This document shows positions 46,001 to 57,339 of a DNA stretch of 64,000 bases, piece after piece; the first letter of the stretch is position 1; every line of letters starts with the position of its first letter. Source of the DNA: Amoebophrya sp. A120 (Eukaryota > Sar > Dinophyceae > Syndiniales > Amoebophryaceae); NCBI GenBank assembly GCA_905178155.1, contig CAJINV010000012.1:2134166-2198165 (forward strand), written 5' to 3'. The notes beneath the pieces are model-generated. The model made no database searches, had not been told where the DNA came from, and saw only the letters and a list, made by a program, of their open reading frames with translations. A program made the translations under genes and the position numbers.

Positions 46001-47186
46001 GTGATCTTGGTATAATTCAAATTTCTGCCGTCCTGCTTCGTGACGACCTGCCGCCGGGACCGCGGCGGAGTGCGGCTTTTGCTTTCGCTATATTCCGAAT
46101 CATGACCGCGACCCCGCTTGCGAAGTTGTACAGTTGCTTGCTGTCGCTTGCGGTCTTCCTGGTTCTTCTTGCTTCTACCATTTTTTCCGCCTTCATCTAG
46201 TACTTCATTGTCGATGGAAAAGCGCCGGCGCGCGACCCCGGTTTGATGCGACGTCTTAGTTGTTTTAGTATTAGTTTCCTGCAGTATCGTGAGAAAAAAG
46301 TGTTACAGTTACACATTTGTTGGAGTTTCTGCATCACAAATTTTCTCTGTGTGACAGAGAAAACTTGTAATGCGAAGATCATAAGGGAAAACAGGAAGGA
46401 AACGCGGCTCCTAAGCATATCCTGCATGAGAAAGGTTGTCTGTGTTGCCGGTCTTGCAACACAATGTGTAACTGTAACACTTTTTTCTTGCGATATGCAG
46501 CTTCTTCACGATAGTCTTCGCCAAATCGTTCTTGTTTCTGTTGTATCCCGTGCAAAAGTATCGTACTTCATGCATTACAAATTTTTTTCTGAAAGCAAAT
46601 CTGCATTACAAAGTTTTTTTGCCATGCTGAGGAAATTTGTAATGCATTTATACGAATACGATACTTTTGCACAGGATATGTTGTTCGCAGCTCGATCTTT
46701 ATCGCCACGCGTGTTTCCCCGGGCAGTAGTAGAATTAATCAAAGCTGGTGAACGAGACCGGGGCCGCCCACGATTATTTCCAGTAGCCTTTTTCCCTTGA
46801 AGATTCTTCGCACCCCGTTTTCCGCTCCTGCTCCTTGAAGAGGACTCTACGCTCCAACTCCTCGCAGGAGCGCGTTTATTTACCGGAGCAAGGCTTGTTT
46901 TCCCGGGCGGCCTCCTGGTGATATTTGTACTTCGATGTCCTTCGTTATCCTTTGCAGCCAGCTTCGCATTAGTAGTCTTCCGCAGAACTATAGGCGAGCG
47001 AGAACGTCGGTTAATATTCTTATTTCTAGAAACGCTTCTGTCTCGCCTCGGTTTGTTCGTGTTCGTTTTCATAGTGGTCCCACCGCGGCGCCCAGGGCTG
47101 CAGCGTTTTGCTGGTCTTCTGACAGCAGGAGAACCTCCTCCGGACGAAGACGAAACAGACTTGTTCCTCCTCCCGCGGGCAACCAT
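43048..47186 (-). CDS. RS-rich protein with C-terminal RRM (splicing-factor-like)
   Basis: The start is the ATG at 47184-47186. Exons 46679-47186, 46496-46543, 44623-46284, 44399-44463, 44026 to about 44118, 43785-43873, 43655-43660, 43453-43505 and 43048-43297. The first ~740 residues are rich in Arg, Ser and Lys (RSRSPIVLRK, SRTRSRSQRSG). The RRM begins NYLSVLVRHLPTNVKM, continues LTEKFERYGKLRDVYIPLDY and has RNP1 as GFAYVKF, closest in feel to SRSF2-type RRMs. This predicts pre-mRNA splicing or processing in the nucleus. Introns 43874-44025 and 43661-43784 are GT-AG; the borders of the one at about 44119-44398 are uncertain. Five introners interrupt the gene. RS before RRM reverses the usual SR order. 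The last residues (FCSCCLWLYLFVCVVV) are oddly hydrophobic and may be read-through of an intron. Confidence 0.75.
43298..43452 (-). mobile_element. Introner, family B
   Basis: The duplication is TGACG at 43293-43297 and TGACA at 43453-43457 (4 of 5). It splits RNP1; removal joins GFAYV and KFCNKD. Confidence 0.95.
43506..43654 (-). mobile_element. Introner, family B with a family-A-like end
   Basis: The left end reads TATCAAATGCAAA, as in family A, but the core is family B. The duplication ATGTA at 43501-43505 and 43655-43659 is exact. It lies six bases from a GT-AG intron (43661-43784). Confidence 0.9.
44464..44622 (-). mobile_element. Introner, family B
   Basis: The duplication CTTCC at 44459-44463 and 44623-44627 is exact. 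Removal joins RSQRSG and SPTSPGLD. Confidence 0.9.
46285..46495 (-). mobile_element. Introner, family C
   Basis: Length 211 bp. The duplication TGCAG at 46280-46284 and 46496-46500 is exact. It interrupts the RS-rich region. Confidence 0.9.
46544..46678 (-). mobile_element. Introner, family B
   Basis: Length 135 bp, the shortest B copy. The duplication TGTTG at 46539-46543 and 46679-46683 is exact. It interrupts the RS-rich region. Confidence 0.9.
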
Positions 47187-48292
47187 CTTGGTTCTTTTTT
47201 AATTTTGTCTTGCAAAAAGAGTGCAACTGTCAAAAATTTTTTTAATTTCAATTTTCTTACAAAAATTGTGCTTGCATATACCTGGGTGCTGAGAGTCAAG
47301 AATCGAAGGTTGCGGGAATTAGGAAAAACTTATTCGAATTAGGGAACAAGGGAAAACTCAAACTACGCATCACTTCGCACCAAAACGGCGAATGAACAAG
47401 AAGCGATTTGCAATTTCTGAAGATGAGAGGACGCAACATTTCAGATTTCTTGACGTCGTATTCGAACTGTCGCAAGATCAACGTGAAACGAAAAAGTGAA
47501 ATAAGGCGCATAGAACCACGCACAAAGAAGATCGTCGACGACGCAAGAATGCAAATCAGCTTTATGTTTTGATGACGCCGACGTTTCCACCCTCAACGAT
47601 TGAAAAGAACTCAGGAACATCGAGATCAACTCAGCCAGATTGGTCGTCCTTCTAAAAAAAGGGCAACAAAAAAGTCGGACTTCTTCGCTTTTTTTTTCCA
47701 GATTTTTTTCAGGGCATCAACATAAAATTTCTACACTAACGCGACCACAAAGACAACTTCTAGTACGTTCATCTATGTCTGTGAGCAGAGCGTTTGCCCA
47801 TACTTTATCGATTTATGCAGGTCATGCAGCAATCGTTTCTTTTGCGATAAAGAAGTCAATTATAATCGTGTTAGGATAGAGTTTTCAGTGTAGGTGTTTT
47901 CGTTGGGTACACCTGATTCCGAGATAGAATCAAATGACCAACCATTTTTTTTTCGGGTTGATACAGCAGGCAAGTAGGACTGGGTAAGTAAAAATAGCAA
48001 TTCGGTGAAGAAGATGATCACAACGTCGATTGTGCTCCTGCTGTTAGAGCAGCAGGATGATCCAGTTAAGTCCAGGCCATCTCGTCAGTATTCTCAAATA
48101 AACCAAAGAAGTTTCTTCGAAAACATCACAAATGCAGACGTAGTTGTTTTCAACAGCAGTAGCAGCAGCCGTAGCACGTTCCGTCCTGAAAAAGATTGTT
48201 CGACCAATCTTTCCAAGCCGTGGTCACCATCGACGATTGCTTCTCCACCATGATGTTCTTCGTCTTCAGATTATAAAAAAGCCCTTCTCCTC
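47187..48292. other. Intergenic
   Basis: AT-rich sequence between two minus-strand genes. Nothing supported is seen. Confidence 0.4.
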
Positions 48293-48759
48293 TTACTTCG
48301 GATTGCGCACGACGTTGATGATGCTGTCCCCCCGCAAAAACATCTTCTGGATGTAGCGGTCCTTGTTGATCGGCTTGCCCTTCTTGCTGCCCTTCGGGTG
48401 TTATGCATTGCAAAAGTAAATCGCAGTCGTATATCAAATTGCAGTCATGCATGACAAATGTCTTTTCTGAGCGGAATTAGCATTACAAATCCCACTTTTC
48501 TTTGTTCCTGCCAAAATTTGTGATGCGAAACGTACTAGTGCGATGCTTTTGCGATGCATAGGTGCTCGACCCACATCTCCCGGGCCTGTTCCAGGACCAT
48601 GTTCATGTGACGGTCATAGGCTTTCAGGCGGGCAATGATCTTGCGGGTGGAACGGAGGTTGATCAAAATCTGACCGTTGTCGCGGACCGCTTTTTGCAGT
48701 AAGTCGTACGGACCCGTCGTCGGGTTGTCGCGGGCGTTCTGTTCGGCCACAGCGTCCAT
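48293..48759 (-). CDS. SmD2: Spliceosomal Sm protein D2
   Basis: Core component of the Sm heptamer on U1, U2, U4 and U5 snRNAs. Exons 48561-48759 and 48293-48401 join across one introner to about 100 residues. The Sm1 motif is clear ([21 protein letters not shown], then [16 protein letters not shown]), and Sm2 follows as the [19 protein letters not shown] segment, ending NPK and TAA at 48293-48295. The introner falls in the loop between Sm1 and Sm2. The start is the ATG at 48757-48759 (MDAVAEQ). The N terminus is somewhat shorter than the ~118-residue animal protein. Confidence 0.93.
48402..48560 (-). mobile_element. Introner, family B
   Basis: The duplication is GGTGT at 48397-48401 and GGTGC at 48561-48565 (4 of 5). 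Removal joins REMWVEH and PKGSKKG of Sm D2. Confidence 0.95.
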
Positions 48760-49702
48760 TTTCGGCTCGGTTTTGGTGTGACACGGGTAGTTTAGTCGAA
48801 CAATCAAAGTCAATGGAGACGATCCTACAGTGAGACAATTGACGCAAATCCAAATTCTAGAAAAAACAAGGACACGAGAAGATCATGCTCTTGTAGAATC
48901 TAAAACACCGCTGTAGGAAATTAGGAGATCGAGATGGTGCAATGATTGGCAACCCCGCGGTCAAAAAGTTAAGTATTATCGGCGCATGCAATGAACAAGA
49001 AATGGAAAAAATCAAAATTTCAAAAGAGGGATCGGAGGATTCACATGTGCAACTACAAGGGTCTTCGTGATTGTCAATTTGTTGAGACAAGATCACTTGA
49101 TGTTGTGCTTAACCGTTCTGATCCGATAGCTTCAACACTTCTAACATTGATTGAAGCAAAAAAGTAGCTGCAGAAAGACTTCTCTGAGCTTTTGCTTTAC
49201 TTTGTCTCTGAAAATTTGTGATGATCTTGATCCAATGGCCTGCAGCGTCTGCTGTCAAGTATTAGTTCTAAAAAGTCGTAGATCGGTGAAGAGCTCCTCT
49301 ATGAAGCAAGTTTAGAACAAAATTCATGACGAAATTATGCAAAAAGTTCTTGTTATCAAAGCCCCGTAGTTCTCGTCAGCGCAGAAACTACATGTGCAAA
49401 CTTGATTTCTCCTTTCAGGATCAAATTTTTCAAAGCATCGTAGATTCACCGCTTCCATTCAAACAGTCGCTAAACAAGTCAAGATCAAAGTCATCAAGAA
49501 GTTCAAGAGCCCTATCTGTAATATCGAAAAAAAGCGCAACTACGCTGCAGCAACAGCATCTACCATTTGAGCAGATAAATTAACACGTTTAATATCGTCT
49601 TTAGGTTTCAGGTTTAGTTTGGACAGCGACAGGTCCGTTTTATTTTACAAGAACACGCACCTCGTAATTCACTATCACGCTTTGCACAAGAGCTACTAGT
49701 TC
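48760..49702. other. Intergenic
   Basis: No supported gene or repeat is seen. Confidence 0.4.
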
Positions 49703-52700
49703 CTACCTGTAAATCGATCCGCGGTCGAATCTATCCGCGTGTTGGCTCTCGGCGGCGTGGACGCGGGACATCCTTCTTTCCGACTGAGACGAGAAATTCT
49801 TCTCCACATCTACTTGGTACAGCGGTTTTCTCGGCTGCTGGTGGTTCGCCGAGCTGTTGTTTCGCAGACCCCGCGTAATTTCTTCCCGCGTGCCCGTTGG
49901 GACTCGCTGGTGGCCACCTGGGTGGTATAGCATATTTGCATTGCAATATCATATTAATCAAAGATCCCTACAAATCCATGTTCTCATACCATCCTGCGTA
50001 ATCTTCTGCACGATGCTATGTTGAGGTAAAGGCGTGGATTGGGTACCCACGGATTGGGTACCCACTTTGGATTGGGCACCCGCTCTTGTTTGGGTACCCA
50101 TTTTGGGAACGGGTACCCAGTGGGAAATGGATACTCAGAGGGGGTGGATACTCAGAGTGGGAAATGGATACTCAGTATGATTTGGTTGCCCGGGCGTGTG
50201 AGTACCCAGTGGCATGGAAGCGAAATTGGCTCCCATTTCCCAGGGCGCGCATGACACACCGACGAAGTTCAGAATTTTGCTTTTATGCTGTGCTGCCTCA
50301 TGCTGCGTTTTCGTCTATGGGACGCTACTCACAGTCCTCGCAGTCACAGTACAGAGCCTTGCTGTTTTTAATAAAGTTCTATCTTTATTGGGATCACAAA
50401 TCCCCGAAAGTTCAAAGTTTTATTTTTATTCGCATCACAAAACCGCGAACTTTTAAAATTTTATTTTTATTCACGTTGTAAATCCGTAAACTTTTAAAAT
50501 TTCATTTTTCTTCGCGTTTCAAATCCGCGAAATTTTAAAATTTTATTGAAAACTCTGACTCGATAGGATCGCTTGTTGTCACCGGGTGCGAACCGCAGAG
50601 CCGATGACGGAAGTGATCCAATGAATTCGAGATCGCAGAGGCTGAATCGCCTGAACACGCCCGCTTCCGAAAAGCGATAATGCTTTGCCGGGAGCGGAAG
50701 AAAGACAGAAGCGCAAAAATTCATAAATCGAGCCGCACTGTCGATCGAACGTGTAAAACGGCTGGTCGCTGCTAACCGCCAGACCGACCTGCTTGCGCAG
50801 GGGCGATCAGTCCTGTGCGACTCTCGATGCATATAAAAGACGAAACAACCACGAAACGAACCGCACGATACGAAAACAACACATAGCTAGCTAATGCGAG
50901 TTTACTAACGTGCCGCTTTGTGCCGTCTAAAGGGCGCGGAGGGTGGGATCAAAAAAATGATAGCTAGCAGCGACAAACGGGCTTGCAACCTTCGAGAAGG
51001 TACGGGCGAAATGCAAAACGAGGCAACAAAAGGCCTTTCTGTCGTGAGCGCTCGCCAAAGGGCGGTGCCGCGCAGAGATCACCGTACCTCCGAAAAAACC
51101 GGAGGCGACTGCCCCAACTATCTATCATTTCCGTGCTACGAATAGGAACCGAGCTAGCTATCGCGAGAACACGAACTGACGAGGAGCAAAGCCAAAGCGT
51201 TTAGCTATTTGGGCTCTGCGTCGAGATTGGATCACTTTCCAACTTTTCTAGTTTCCGTCTCCGTTTTCATCACATTTCTACGAATTCAGGATACTTCGAA
51301 ATCAAATTTTATTCGCGAAACAAATCCGCGAACTTTTAAAATTTTATTTTTATTCGAGTCACAAATTCGCGAAGCATGAGAATGAGTTCTACTTTTAATA
51401 TCGCGTGTGGAAATATTACAGAAGTCACAGTGCACAAGCTGAGGAGGGCGCAGCACAGAAGGGGCGTCACAGCGCGCGGCGTCCGGGGGACGGGAAACTC
51501 GCTGTTGACCACCTGGTATGGCGTTTCGATATCACAACCAAAGATCCCACCTAATATCACAACCAAAGATCCCACCTACAAATCGATGCTCTCATACCAT
51601 CCTGCGTAATCTTCTGCACGATGCTATGATGAGGCTTAAAAACTCATCAGCACCACGACATGCGGAATAACGCTATGCAGGATGGTATGATAGAGATAGT
51701 GATTTCCCGCCTTTCTAGTGTATTTGATCAACAAGCGCTGCAGTCGTTTTCAACAAGCAATCGGCATTATACCTGCTCGCGGCGTGCTCCGCGATCTCAT
51801 CTGCATGTTCTGCAACTGAACTCGGTTTTCCAGATTTGTCAGCTGCCGTTGCAGAGCGGTTAACCGTGTCCCGGTGATGTGCGTCTCCGTGTTGTTAACC
51901 GCTGACTGCTTCGGAACCTGATAAAGCCGGGTGGTGTTGCGTATGCCTATGCCCTTTTCACATGCCAAACAGAAGAAGCCGCTTAGCTGAGCCGGCATCT
52001 TTTGCACGTAGTACATCAAAAATACCATCGTCGAACGAAAACAGCATACTTTTACTTACCACTGCCCCTCCACCCCCACTCCGCACTCCACTCGCACCCG
52101 CCGCCGCGGGGACGGGATTTTGTCCAGCGTTGCTCCTGCTGTTCGGCTGGAAGACGTAGTTTTGTTCCAAATCCTCTTTCCACTTTTTCGCCTTCTCCAG
52201 CTCGGTTTTTGCCCTCTCCAAGCTGCTGGTTAGCTCTTCAATCCGGCGGGTTTTTCTTTCGATGGAAAGGACGGCTTTGCTCTGTTTATTTGACAGATTT
52301 CATCTCCGATGAAAAAGATGTTGCACTAAATATTTGTCATGCAAAAAATCTACTGCAGCACTAGTTTGTATTTGTAATGCGCGTCGCACATCAAAAATGA
52401 CTTCTACTTCTATACCATAACTTCTTTCTTCGAAATCTTCAGCTGCTTCATGTCTTCGAAAATCTTCTGCACCACGTCCTGTTGCTCCTTATGCAAGAAA
52501 AAAAAACTTCTGTGTAAGTGTAAGTCTGTGATGCAGAAATTGCAACAGAGTATACGATCCTCATGCTGGTCAGCCATAGTATCCTGCCTTCATATGTGTA
52601 TGTCTATGTTTATGTTTTCAAGTGCTAGCTGTGCATGACAGGATTTCTCTGTCATGCAGAGCAAACTTGTGATGCTGTCACCCCAAAACAGCTGCATTGA

Positions 52701-55700
52701 CACAGTTTTTTTCTTGGATACTCCTCCTGCCACAAGCACAGAGCCTGCGCGATTGATTCCATGGTAGAAACCAGCTGCATGGGGTTCACAATGTCGGACT
52801 CCTTGATCGCTTTTAGCGCCGCTTGTCCCGCGAATAGGTTTTTGCGGTTCAGTTGGTAGTGTTCATACGGGTTATTTACCGTGATGGAAGGCGTGCTGGA
52901 AATCGAAACATCGCCATTTTGGTGCTGATGTTGTCCAACAGCATTATTTCCGTAGTTGGATGAGCTCCTGGCGGTGTAGTTCTGGTTATTTTCAAACGAG
53001 CTTGCAGGCTGAGCCGTGGCCAGTTTACAGAGCTTCTCCAGCACGGGGCGAATGCTTTCGACGGAGTCTTTCCACTGCGATTTTGTCCTTTCGTGGGCGT
53101 TATCAACTGCAAAAATGTCTGGGTCTGGAAGAATGCAAGTTTGTCATGCTTGTCTGGCATGACTCGAGAATCTGTGTTGCATATGCGCGAAAAGGCCCTC
53201 TTGCCAGTCAAAAAATTTGTCATGCATAGCTGCGCATTGCAGTGCGTATTCCATTCACTTTTAGCATCACAAGTTTCCAGACCCAGACATTTTTGCAATG
53301 CATAGGCCTTGCGTTCCTGTTGAAGGAGGGATTGGAGCTCTAGGATTTTCTTGTTATTTCTATGCAATGCAAAAGCATCGTACTAGAACTAAGTAGTATA
53401 AATTGCATTACAAATTAGCCCAGCACTACAAATTGAATTTGTAATGCTGATCTGCCTTTAGAAAGAGATTTGTAATGCATAGATAGATGCAATTAATACG
53501 AGTACGATACTTTTGCACAGGATAATTTCTACCATCCAGCAGCTCTTGGTCGGATACGGATGCGGAGCTGTGATGCGGAGGTACTGCAGCTCCTACAGGC
53601 GTCATGCTGCTGTCCAAAGCCAAATGCTGCGTCGAATAATTGTTCTCATACGTGTTGTTCATGCAGTACCGGTTGGAGTACTGTTCCCGCTCTAGTGGTG
53701 ATCCGCGAGGATGTCCTGGCTGGGAAAAGGATGATCCTGCACCACCACCACCACTTCCTGACAGCGTTCTGCTCATCGTGGTACTACTGGCCCCCCCGCC
53801 GATCACCATTCCGGGCACACTGGCCATCAATTCCGGTGCTTGGTCATCTAGTTTCGAGGTTGTGACCTTCGTTGTGATCAAGGCGGTGGAACTAGCGCTC
53901 CTAGAAGACGGCACGCCGTTCACAAGGAAAGTTGTCCCCGGCACCGCTGTTGTCGACACCTGGTCCAGATGAACCACTTGATTGTGACGATCCACTTGCG
54001 CTGGCACAATGATTGTCGTCGTGCTGGGGTTAAAACTATTTCTGGTTCCCGTTCCTTGGGGCGCGGACGAACAAGAAGAAGAAGAAGAAGAAGAATGCAC
54101 AGCTCCACCGCTGCTGACAATATTCACCTCTGGGTTCTGTTCTCTGCACTCGTTCCGCAATTTCTCCATCTCCTGGCGTAATTGAGACCGCATTTGCGTA
54201 ATTTCCGCGCGATTGGGATTATTCAGTTCCGGGGTACCGAGGAAAAAATGGCTGACGTTCGATTCCGACCGTTTCGCTTTCCTCGTGGAGTTGGAAGTTT
54301 GGTCATGTATTCCGGCCCGCCGAGAGGACTGCTCAACGAAATGATCCGGCTGTGGTAAGACGATCAGATTTCGATCTCGATCATCTTCGTGTAGGTTGGT
54401 TGTTGTAGTGGTTGCAGCTCCGCCAGTTCTACTACCGTAGTAATTGTCCATGTCATCGTCGTGTCGTAGCTGCGTGGAATTCATCACACTAGTCCCACCG
54501 CCAGGAGCGCCATCGTCAACCATTGTGTTCAGCAACGGCGGGCTGATTTTCGGAGTCGTCAGCGCGGAGCGGTTGGTGTAGATCGCTTATGCTGTGCAAA
54601 AGTATCGTACTAGTAGTAATCGCATTACAAATTAGCTCCGCATGGCAAATGGAGTTTGTAATGCTGAGTTACCTTGAGATGAAAATTTGCATTGCATGAC
54701 TGCGATTACTACGAGTACGATACTTTGCACAGGATATCGCTGACGGAGGTGCAACGATGGCCGCTTCGGACGCTCTGGTGGAAGAAGAGCTGCTACTGCC
54801 ACCCGCCTGCTGCTGTAGTTGTTGTGGTCCTTCTGGACGATGGTAGTTTCTTGAAGACGGCGGCGGAGAAGGCCCCCGACAAGAACTTCTTCCGTCACCA
54901 ACGCCCGGGCCCGGTTGGTGGGAAGTAAGCTGCGATGGCGTCAGCGGAACTGTTACACCAGCGAGATTTGAATTTGACGCGGAGCTGGAAGAGCTGCTGC
55001 TGCTCGAAGAGGTGTTATTGTACGTGTTTATCCTAGTTCTGGTAGAATCCAGATCTGGATGCTGAAACGTCGGATTTTCGTGATTTGATAGTGACACACC
55101 AACCGAAGAAGTTGCTGGCGCTTCGCGGTTTGTACCGATATCTCCTGAACTTGTCCCTCCCGTGATCATGTAGCTGTGCGTCTCGCCCGAGTTCATCAAA
55201 CTGCCCCCCTTCTGCGACGCCTGCAAAAACGGACTAGAAACCACAGACGGACTGCGGGAGTAGTTAGAATTCGTTCCCGGCGGAATGGTGATTGTGATTG
55301 GTGGGGGCGCTGGAATTCCCTCGTGGTCCGCTCCGTTGTAAATCGGAGTTTCGTTCGACGGGTGGCGCCGCATTAGATTTATTTGACCACCTGGTGCCGG
55401 GAGCGTTGGGGAGGCTTGTACACTTGTAGTAGTACCTCCAATGTTGCTTATGTTAGCATGATTCTGCTGTTCCTGTGGCGATCCAGATTTGTTGCTCGAG
55501 CTGCTCCTTGTCATGGACCCAATTCTCAGCGGCGGGATCACAACCGGCGATGAGGATTTGGCTCTCGTCTTAACCGGCTGCTGGTGCTCGGACGATTTGT
55601 CATGCTGTTCAGCAGAATTGTTATTATACGCTTTTGACTTGTCTTTGTCATGCTGCACAGCCCGATCACCGCCATCCTCCTCTCCGTCCAAAGCAAACGG

Positions 55701-56571
55701 GTTGTTGCTTTTGTTCGATGAATTCGTCTATCCTGTGCAAAAGTATCGACGTACTCGTAGGAATCGCAAACATGCATTACAAATTTCTTGCTTAAGTGAA
55801 ATCAGCATTACAAATTTTATTTCTCATGCTGAGAAAATTTGTACTACTAGTACGATGCTTTTGCATTTCATATCGTCGAGTTAGAGAGCAAAGGAACCGG
55901 GGGAGGCGAGCAGTCGTGGCCGACGTTTGGTGTAGAGGTTTTCGCTTTATTCCCGCCCATATCAAAAGTAAAAATGTCTGGGTCTGGAAACTTGTGATGC
56001 TGGGTGGCGTCTCATGATGAGGCTACAAATGCTGGCTCAGCATGACAACTTTCTGAGCTCCTATGTGTTGCCTATTCTGCATGACAAACTGCGCTTCTGC
56101 ATCACAGAAAAACGGACCTCTTGGGTAACGTGCATGACAGATTTAAGAGTCATGCCAGACAAGCATGACAAACATGAATTCTTCCAGACCCAGACATTTT
56201 TACAGTTGATAGCCCGACCCACCTGAGGACCCGAGACTCATCTTTGCACTGGTATTTATTTTGTCCCTCAGCGTTGGCGAAACTTCTGGACGAGGTGGAT
56301 AATTGAGCAGATTGTCTTGAAGATGTTCTTTTCCAGCACCCTCAGTTTCCTCCTCCAACTCGGGCGTATCCGGCACTCCCCAAATCTGTCGCATGTCCTT
56401 CTTCAATTGCGTTTTCGGTTTTCGGCTGTTGCTGGAGGCGTTGGACTTCGCCCCGGGGGAAGACATGGCGGGCGAAGCGTTTTTGGTAGTCGCGGAGAAC
56501 GAGGAACTTGATGTGTTTGATTCTTGTTGCGTCGTGGGGCCAACGCCAAGCCCAGGCGAGAGCGCCGTCAT
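49703..56571 (-). CDS. Long Ser-rich coiled-coil protein
   Basis: Exons 56212-56571, 55873-55959, 54737-55728, 53525-54587, 53305-53360, 52721-53100, 52416-52489, 52060-52281, 51773-51953 and 49703-49917. The first ~850 residues are Ser/Asn/Thr/Pro-rich and probably disordered. The C-terminal third is helical coiled coil (KKILELQSLLQQERKAHER, DVVQKIFEDMKQLKISKKEV, ERKTRRIEELTSSLERAK, LTALQRQLTNLENRVQLQN). Three GT-AG introns occur (49918-51772, 51954-52059, 52282-52415), with six introners upstream of them. I chose the acceptor at 51953 because it keeps the frame. The start is the ATG at 56569-56571 (MTALSPGLG); the stop TAG is at 49703-49705. No family is recognised; a cytoskeletal or scaffold role is inference. 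Confidence 0.75.
49918..51772 (-). repeat. 1.86-kb GT-AG intron packed with repeats
   Basis: Related segments containing CATCCTGCGTAATCTTCTGC lie near 49,949-50,028 and 51,560-51,640, with a short inverted copy near 51,672. Between them are GGATTGGGTACCCA-type units (50,035-50,215), about 40-bp AT-rich units with CTTTTAAAATTTTATTTTT (50,400-50,550 and 51,300-51,370) and a 25-bp tandem pair at about 51,529-51,579. No ORF is convincing. The flanking exons join in frame (PRAG and GHQRVP). Confidence 0.7.
52490..52720 (-). mobile_element. Introner, family I
   Basis: Single copy here. Ends are TATGCAAGAAAAAAA and TTTTTTTCTTGGATA. The duplication CTCCT at 52485-52489 and 52721-52725 is exact. Removal joins LCLWQEE and QQDVVQK. 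Confidence 0.95.
53101..53304 (-). mobile_element. Introner, family A
   Basis: Length 204 bp, the shortest A copy. The duplication is GGCGT at 53096-53100 and GGCCT at 53305-53309 (4 of 5). Removal joins QQERKA and HERTKSQ. Confidence 0.9.
53361..53524 (-). mobile_element. Introner, family B
   Basis: The duplication ATTTC at 53356-53360 and 53525-53529 is exact. Removal joins ELLDGRN and NKKILELQ. Confidence 0.95.
54588..54736 (-). mobile_element. Introner, family B
   Basis: The duplication TCGCT at 54583-54587 and 54737-54741 is exact. Removal joins VAPPSAI and YTNRSALT. Confidence 0.95.
55729..55872 (-). mobile_element. Introner, family B
   Basis: The duplication TCGTC at 55724-55728 and 55873-55877 is exact. 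Removal joins VPLLSNST and NSSNKSNN. Confidence 0.95.
55960..56211 (-). mobile_element. Introner, family A
   Basis: The duplication is GCCCA at 55955-55959 and GCCCG at 56212-56216 (4 of 5). Removal joins GSSGGSG and GNKAKTS. Confidence 0.9.
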
Positions 56572-57339
56572 TTTGATGATGTTGGAACAAGCGATTTTTG
56601 TTCAACAGGGAGGTAAGATTTTGGATGTCTACAATTAATAGGTGCGGCTCGTGTAGTACAGGCGCGGAAACAAAAGGTCCGCGAACGTCAAAGTCTTCTA
56701 CCCAAGAAGGCTAGCCAGTAGGATTGTTTTTGGTTCTAATTACAAACAAATAAAGCTTGGCCCCGTGTTGCCACTTGTTCCGGGGAGAGCAAACGCCTCC
56801 ATTTGATGAAGATTTGGTTTTTCGAAACGGACAGGGATCTAGTACAACTGCTCGACAATTCTTTCGCGACCACGACCTCACAGCTGTTTTGCGCTCGCGA
56901 TTTAAAACGGGAGAGAGTTATTTCGACGGAATGAGAAAGATCGAAATAAAGTTATGACAAATACAACTGGGCGGTACGCTTGGAAGACGAACAAGATAGA
57001 ACAGAAAAAGAAGACAGCGCGCCGTCCACATGATCTTGCGCGGAGCCACCTCCACCTCGGTTTCTCCTGCATCTGTCTTCAAAGAAACGGGCACGAGCGA
57101 GCAGTAAACAAAGTTGAGTTTTCTTTTCTAAAAAAGACAAGTTCAGCGATGTAGCTCTGGTCCTCGGGTTCGCAGTTCGAGTCAAAGAAAATCCGATTTA
57201 CTTGTTCTGGTATCAGCTTTCGCTTCTGCTTCACACGGTGCAGCGACCAGCACGTGGTTACCCAGATCTTTTTCAGCTTCAAGAAGCGGTCAGCAAATAT
57301 ATTAACCCTGTTATTACTACAACTACCTTCAGTATCCTA
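56572..57339. other. Intergenic
   Basis: Nothing supported is seen between these two minus-strand genes. Confidence 0.4.

Noticed and set aside
50550-51250. Possible tRNA or other RNA gene in the repeat-rich intron
   Set aside because: I could not find a cloverleaf or A/B box pair that holds up by eye.
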